Made by a program: the position numbers and the translations under genes | The notes under the pieces: generated by a model | Told to the model about the DNA's origin: nothing | The model's input: only the letters and a program-made list of their open reading frames with translations | Database searches by the model: none | Assembly: GCF_026672275.1 (NCBI RefSeq) | Contig: NZ_JANQCD010000043.1 | Location: 1-34,790, forward strand | DNA from: Marinifilum sp. D737 | GTDB lineage: Bacteria; Bacteroidota; Bacteroidia; Bacteroidales; Marinifilaceae | Length of the DNA stretch: 34,790 bases | Direction of reading: 5' to 3' | In this document: piece by piece, positions 31,961-34,790 of the stretch | Position numbering within the stretch: the first letter of the stretch is position 1 | How the letters are laid out: each line of letters opens with the position of its first letter

Positions 31961-33287
31961 GTTGTGCTTAATTTAAAAAAAAACAGAAATTGAAACGAAC
32001 AATATTTTATTCTTGGCAATCTGACCTTCCAAATAATTCTAACCGAGGGTTTATTGAATCATGCTTGACTAAAGCTATTAAACAGGTTAATCATATTGTA
32101 CCATTTCAATTAGAATTCAATATTGATAGGGATACCCAGTCTGAGATCGGGACACCAAATATCTTAGATTCAATATTTAAAAAAATAGAGCGCTCAAAAG
32201 TTTTTATAGCTGATATTTCGATTATTAACCCCGATAGCGAATATAGGAAGTGTCCAAATCCTAATGTACTTATTGAATTAGGTTATGCAGCTCGTGTATT
32301 GGGCTGGGAAAGAGTTTTTTGTTTTTATAACACCGATTATGGAAACATCGAAGATTTGCCTTTTGATTTAAGGCAAAGGCGTCCAATTCAATATAGTTTA
32401 AAAGGGAAAAATAAGTCGGAAGTACGAAACTCAATATCCAAAATTCTTGCAGAATCAATAGCACAGTTACATAAGAATGGTGGTCTATTTGATAAAATCG
32501 ACGACTACATGAAAGAGAAAATTGATACAGAATTATTAACTATTGCAGGTCACTTAGGTAAAATACTGTTTGGTTATAACGGTAAATCAGCACCTGAATT
32601 ATTACAGTTAGTAATGAATCTTTCAGATGAAGAAATTGAAACGTCAATAAAATCACAAGAATTCATTGGATTTCAAATATTCAAGAATTTAAATGTACAT
32701 GAAAAGAATCTTCGAGTAATTGCTGATAGCTTAATCTCTTCTGTGCACCATAACAGAGAAATGACGCGCCCTATTATTGAATTGGTAAGTTGGGCAGGTA
32801 GATTTGATGCATTAAATTCTCCTAGAAATGAATTTCAATGGTTTAAGAAGCTTGACTCGAAAACTCAAGAATATAGAGTTGCTCCACCTTCACAATTTGC
32901 AAAAAATGACAAACTCCCTAATCGTTTTGTATTATTGAAGAATTTAAATGAAAAAGAAGGAGTTGTAGTTGATTTTGGAGATTTCATTTATAAACCAAGA
33001 GTTCAAAACTTAACGACCCGTTTCAAATTTGATGACAAAAACATTAAAACTTTTGTTTCCATCATAAGACATTTTATTACAGCTACAGAAGATTGGCTGG
33101 ATTTGACAAATGGTGAAATCATAATTGATTTTCATCACAACTTTGAAATAAAAACAAACTAAGCACAACACACGCTCATAAATAATTGCCGAGGTTGTAG
33201 GTATTCAAAGGTCTCTAGCTCGCATAAACTGCGATTAAACTTGAAAATAAAACACTTCGTAACCGGCAACTATTCATAGCGCAAAAC
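31961..33287 (+). mobile_element. Integron-like gene cassette 1 (TIR-like protein)
   Basis: The unit begins with GTTGTGCTTA (31961-31970) and its 3' recombination-site-like region begins with the exact reverse complement TAAGCACAAC (33160-33169). In integron cassettes the 5' core (R'') of attC is complementary to the first bases of the same cassette, because they meet when the cassette circularises, so this match is diagnostic in form. The unit holds one gene and a 3' attC-like region, ending at the G of the next GTTAGGG core (33288). No integron integrase is visible in the window. Confidence 0.6.
31990..33162 (+). CDS. TIR-like domain protein, candidate anti-phage NADase-type effector
   Basis: A 390-aa soluble protein. 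The start is TTG 31990 (MKRTIFYSWQSDLPNNSNRG): an in-frame stop lies at 31969-31971, no ATG intervenes, and the family typically begins right at this strand. Residues 1-~140 form a TIR / deoxyribosyltransferase-like nucleotide-binding fold: FYSWQSDLP, NIDRDTQSEIGTPNI, VFIADISIINPDSEYRKCPN, and NPNVLIELGYAARVLGWE with the conserved glutamate at the position that is catalytic in TIR and NDT enzymes, then LPFDLRQRRPIQYSL. The remaining ~250 residues are an unassigned sensing or effector part. Proteins with this head often occur in defence islands and some TIR enzymes consume NAD; activity here is inferred. It is carried on a cassette-like unit and its stop codon overlaps the R'' core of the downstream attC-like site. 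Confidence 0.75.
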   Translation: MKRTIFYSWQSDLPNNSNRGFIESCLTKAIKQVNHIVPFQLEFNIDRDTQSEIGTPNILDSIFKKIERSKVFIADISIINPDSEYRKCPNPNVLIELGYAARVLGWERVFCFYNTDYGNIEDLPFDLRQRRPIQYSLKGKNKSEVRNSISKILAESIAQLHKNGGLFDKIDDYMKEKIDTELLTIAGHLGKILFGYNGKSAPELLQLVMNLSDEEIETSIKSQEFIGFQIFKNLNVHEKNLRVIADSLISSVHHNREMTRPIIELVSWAGRFDALNSPRNEFQWFKKLDSKTQEYRVAPPSQFAKNDKLPNRFVLLKNLNEKEGVVVDFGDFIYKPRVQNLTTRFKFDDKNIKTFVSIIRHFITATEDWLDLTNGEIIIDFHHNFEIKTN

Positions 33288-33294
33288 GTTAGGG
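33160..33294 (+). repeat. attC-like recombination site 1
   Basis: The 135-bp site runs from R''-like TAAGCACAAC (33160-33169) to R'-like GTTAGGG (33288-33294). Inner arms CGCTCATAAATAATTGCCG (33173-33191) and CGGCAACTATTCATAGCG (33264-33281) pair with one extra-helical base and two G-U-type mismatches. They enclose a 72-base spacer. Paired arms, extra-helical bases, a long spacer and a GTTRRRY-type 3' core are the structural hallmarks of attC. The 3' core matches GTTRRRY at six of seven bases. Confidence 0.6.
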
Positions 33295-33305
33295 GGCATA
33301 AAAAA

Positions 33306-33390
33306 ATCGTACCGTTTACGCATCTAATCGCATCATAACGTATCACTCTTATCGGATAGTTATCGTATAATAACGAATCATATCGTATCA
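33306..33390. promoter_or_regulatory. Helically phased CG-centred motif array upstream of the Fic gene
   Basis: Eight AT-flanked CG steps occur at 33308, 33319, 33329, 33339, 33353, 33364, 33374 and 33384, with spacings 11, 10, 10, 14, 11, 10 and 10. Flanks follow a WWWWCGNATM-like pattern such as TTATCGTATA and ATATCGTATC. The periodicity fits proteins binding one DNA face, perhaps the Fic protein's own winged-helix, or a decayed tandem repeat. A TATCTTTG (33409-33416) downstream matches the -7 consensus but lies only 3 bp before the ATG. Confidence 0.5.
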
Positions 33391-33419
33391 TTCAAGCAGG
33401 AAGTTTTGTATCTTTGAGT

Positions 33420-34460
33420 ATGGATAATAGAGTACATACCTTTAGTTTAGCTCTGGATTGGCAATTGGTAAACCATATTAGCCAAATTGACAGATTTGAT
33501 GCATCATGGGCAACAATTGAAAAAAGAGAAGGACAAAGCCTAAAGCAATTGAAGAGTATTGCGACAGTTAGAAGTGTTGGCGCTTCAACCAGAATCGAAG
33601 GGTCAAAAATGTCGGATAGAGAGGTAGAAGTTTTGTTAGGCGACTTGGATATTACAAAATTAACAGATCGTGATTCTCAGGAAGTGGTTGGATACTTTGA
33701 TGTTCTGGATTTGATATCAGAATCCAATGAACACATAGAGATCTCTGAGGCTGGAATAAAGAATCTGCACAACATGCTGATGAAATATAGTTCAAAGGAT
33801 GATTGGCATAGGGGTGACTATAAACAGCACAGCAACACGGTTGAAGCATCTATGCCAGATGGAACAAAACATGTTGTTTTCCAAACTACTCCAGCAGGAT
33901 TTGCAACAGAGGATGCAATGAGAGCCTTAGTAGAATGGTATTATGAAGACAAGAATACACATCCATTGGTTAAAGCAGCAGTTTTTGCCTATGATTTTGT
34001 TAGTATCCACCCATTTCAAGATGGAAACGGAAGGCTTAGTCGCTTGTTATCTACTCTTTTGCTCTTAAAGCAGGGATATGATTGGATTCAATATGTCAGT
34101 TTCGAGCATGAGATTGAAAGTCGGAAGACTGAATACTATAGGGTGCTCAGAAGTTGTCAGGCTAATAGGCCAAATGAAGAAATTACAGTTTGGATCCGTT
34201 TTTTCTTTAGTTGTATGAAAAATATTCAGGACCAGCTTATGAAAAAATTGGAAACACAAAGTGTAGAACGAAGTCTTTCTCCTAGGGATAAATCTATTTT
34301 AACATATATTGGAACTTATCCAGGTTGCAGGTCAGGTGAAATAGCTAAAAGATTAGGTATTCCAAGTCCAACAGTAAAACGAATTCTTTCAGAATTATTA
34401 CAATTGAATTTCATAGAAAAACATGGCTCTGGTCCGGGAACCAACTATTCAATAAAATAA
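33420..34460 (+). CDS. Class II Fic-domain protein with C-terminal winged helix
   Basis: A 346-aa protein that probably transfers AMP or a related group to a target side chain. I chose ATG 33420 (MDNRVHTFSLALDWQ) over a TTG two codons earlier. The catalytic loop is HPFQDGNGRLSR, matching HxFxDGNGRxxR with all key residues. The upstream helix motif STRIEG matches the inhibitory S/TxxxEG of class II Fic proteins, whose glutamate blocks ATP binding until displaced. The flap region includes VVFQTTPAG. The C-terminus (SGEIAKRLGIPSPTVKRIL, then LNFIEKHGSGPGTNYS) is a winged-helix DNA-binding domain, so autoregulation through the phased array upstream is possible. It is the sole gene of cassette-like unit 2. 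No antitoxin gene is adjacent, fitting built-in inhibition. Confidence 0.93.
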   Translation: MDNRVHTFSLALDWQLVNHISQIDRFDASWATIEKREGQSLKQLKSIATVRSVGASTRIEGSKMSDREVEVLLGDLDITKLTDRDSQEVVGYFDVLDLISESNEHIEISEAGIKNLHNMLMKYSSKDDWHRGDYKQHSNTVEASMPDGTKHVVFQTTPAGFATEDAMRALVEWYYEDKNTHPLVKAAVFAYDFVSIHPFQDGNGRLSRLLSTLLLLKQGYDWIQYVSFEHEIESRKTEYYRVLRSCQANRPNEEITVWIRFFFSCMKNIQDQLMKKLETQSVERSLSPRDKSILTYIGTYPGCRSGEIAKRLGIPSPTVKRILSELLQLNFIEKHGSGPGTNYSIK

Positions 34461-34467
34461 AAAGAAC

Positions 34468-34599
34468 GCCCCATAACATAATGCAAACCCAACAGCAAGG
34501 TCACGAAGTTGCAATCACCGCCTCACGCCCGATCGACTATCCTAACGGATACTCGATTACAAGCTGGGCTTGCTGAAGTGTTTGCACCGAACGTTAGGC
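34468..34599 (+). repeat. attC-like recombination site 2
   Basis: A 132-bp site from R''-like GCCCCATAAC (34468-34477) to R' GTTAGGC (34593-34599), which matches GTTRRRY fully. Inner arms ATGCAAACCCAACAGCAAG (34481-34499) and CTTGCTGAAGTGTTTGCAC (near 34569-34587) pair as TGCAAAC/GTTTGCA and CAGCAAG/CTTGCTG around a mismatched 4-base bubble, like the L and R boxes of attC. The length is close to that of site 1 (135 bp). Confidence 0.6.
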
Positions 34600-34659
34600 A
34601 CAACTAGGCTAAAATGAAAACTTCTCAACAAAAATAACAATCCGTCAGGCATAAAAAAC

Positions 34660-34695
34660 AAAACGCTTAACTTTTAAAAGTTAAGCGTTTTTCCT
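34660..34695. terminator. Perfect palindromic terminator-like hairpin near the window end
   Basis: AAAACGCTTAACTTTT (34660-34675) is followed directly by its exact reverse complement AAAAGTTAAGCGTTTT (34676-34691), then T and C residues. It would form a strong hairpin with a U-tract. It lies in what may be the start of a third cassette-like unit (from 34593). I see no gene between 34600 and 34790; the tail is more GC-rich and otherwise featureless. Confidence 0.65.
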
Positions 34696-34790
34696 GAGGT
34701 CTCTGGCGCATGCCGCGGTTTGGCTCGGCTGGATACAGAAGTGAGATTTTAACAACAGAACTATAAACAACAGACCTGCGGAAACAGCGG

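Larger units (their letters stand above)
33288..34592 (+). mobile_element. Integron-like gene cassette 2 (Fic protein)
   Basis: The unit begins with GTTAGGGGGC (33288-33297), and its 3' attC-like site begins with GCCCCATAAC (34468-34477), the reverse complement at 9 of 10 positions. It contains a 123-base leader with a phased motif array, one gene, and an attC-like site that ends at GTTAGGC. A third unit seems to start there (34593) and leaves the window. Confidence 0.6.

Noticed and set aside
34647-34705. Possible shared motif CCGTCAGG near both 31400 and 34650 as an attachment site
   Set aside because: The match is about nine bases with different flanks, which is too short to support an att pair.
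34600-34790. A short peptide or tRNA at the window end
   Set aside because: The only ATG frame is seven codons, and no cloverleaf can be drawn in the GC-richer tail.

Overview
The window is AT-rich chromosomal DNA of a Bacteroidetes (Bacteroidota), most likely a marine or anaerobic member of the Marinilabiliales. The exact genus is not determinable from what I can see. Indicators are DUF4249 proteins paired with a TonB-dependent receptor that carries STN and carboxypeptidase-regulatory domains, TAnnTTTG-type -7 promoter elements, few Shine-Dalgarno sites, a DUF6261-like protein, and M56 peptidases with ExbD-like tails.

Region 1 (1-6508, +) is an outer-membrane uptake cluster: a 5'-truncated DUF4249 protein, a small secreted protein of unknown function, a 904-aa TonB-dependent receptor, and a secreted MG2/plug-like protein. 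A rhodanese (6539-6934, -) converges on it.

Region 2 (7136-22753, +) is a large efflux operon. It encodes an ABC ATPase, an ABC-2 permease fused to an M1-peptidase-like domain without a zinc motif and to a golvesin-like tail, a TolC-type channel, a lipoprotein adaptor, an RND permease, a second RND permease fused to an ABC ATPase, and another ABC-2 permease. In the RND-ABC fusion the nucleotide-binding domain is itself split by about 180 residues of membrane segments. The layout suggests one envelope machine that mixes proton-driven and ATP-driven export through a single adaptor and channel.

Region 3 (23038-25192, +) is a BlaI/BlaR1-like pair with its own promoter and two tandem operator-like sites. 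The M56 sensor ends in two ExbD-like domains instead of a penicillin-binding domain. A perfect hairpin terminator separates it from a second, paralogous rhodanese (25274-25627, -). Next come a serine hydrolase of the beta-lactamase family, a Mut7-C RNase-like protein, a five-unit palindromic tandem repeat, and a DUF6261-like protein with a strong terminator.

Region 4 (29220-34790) is an accessory, AT-rich island. It holds a frameshifted lipoprotein gene with a glycine-rich C-terminus followed by a tiny two-helix membrane protein, a bPH-like membrane protein bounded by 56-bp diverged direct repeats, and a decayed tyrosine integrase. Two consecutive units then look like integron gene cassettes: a TIR-like protein and a class II Fic protein, each followed by an attC-like site of about 130 bp whose 5' core is complementary to the start of its own unit. 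No integron integrase is visible in the window. The cassette structure and the RND-ABC fusion are the two most interesting signals.
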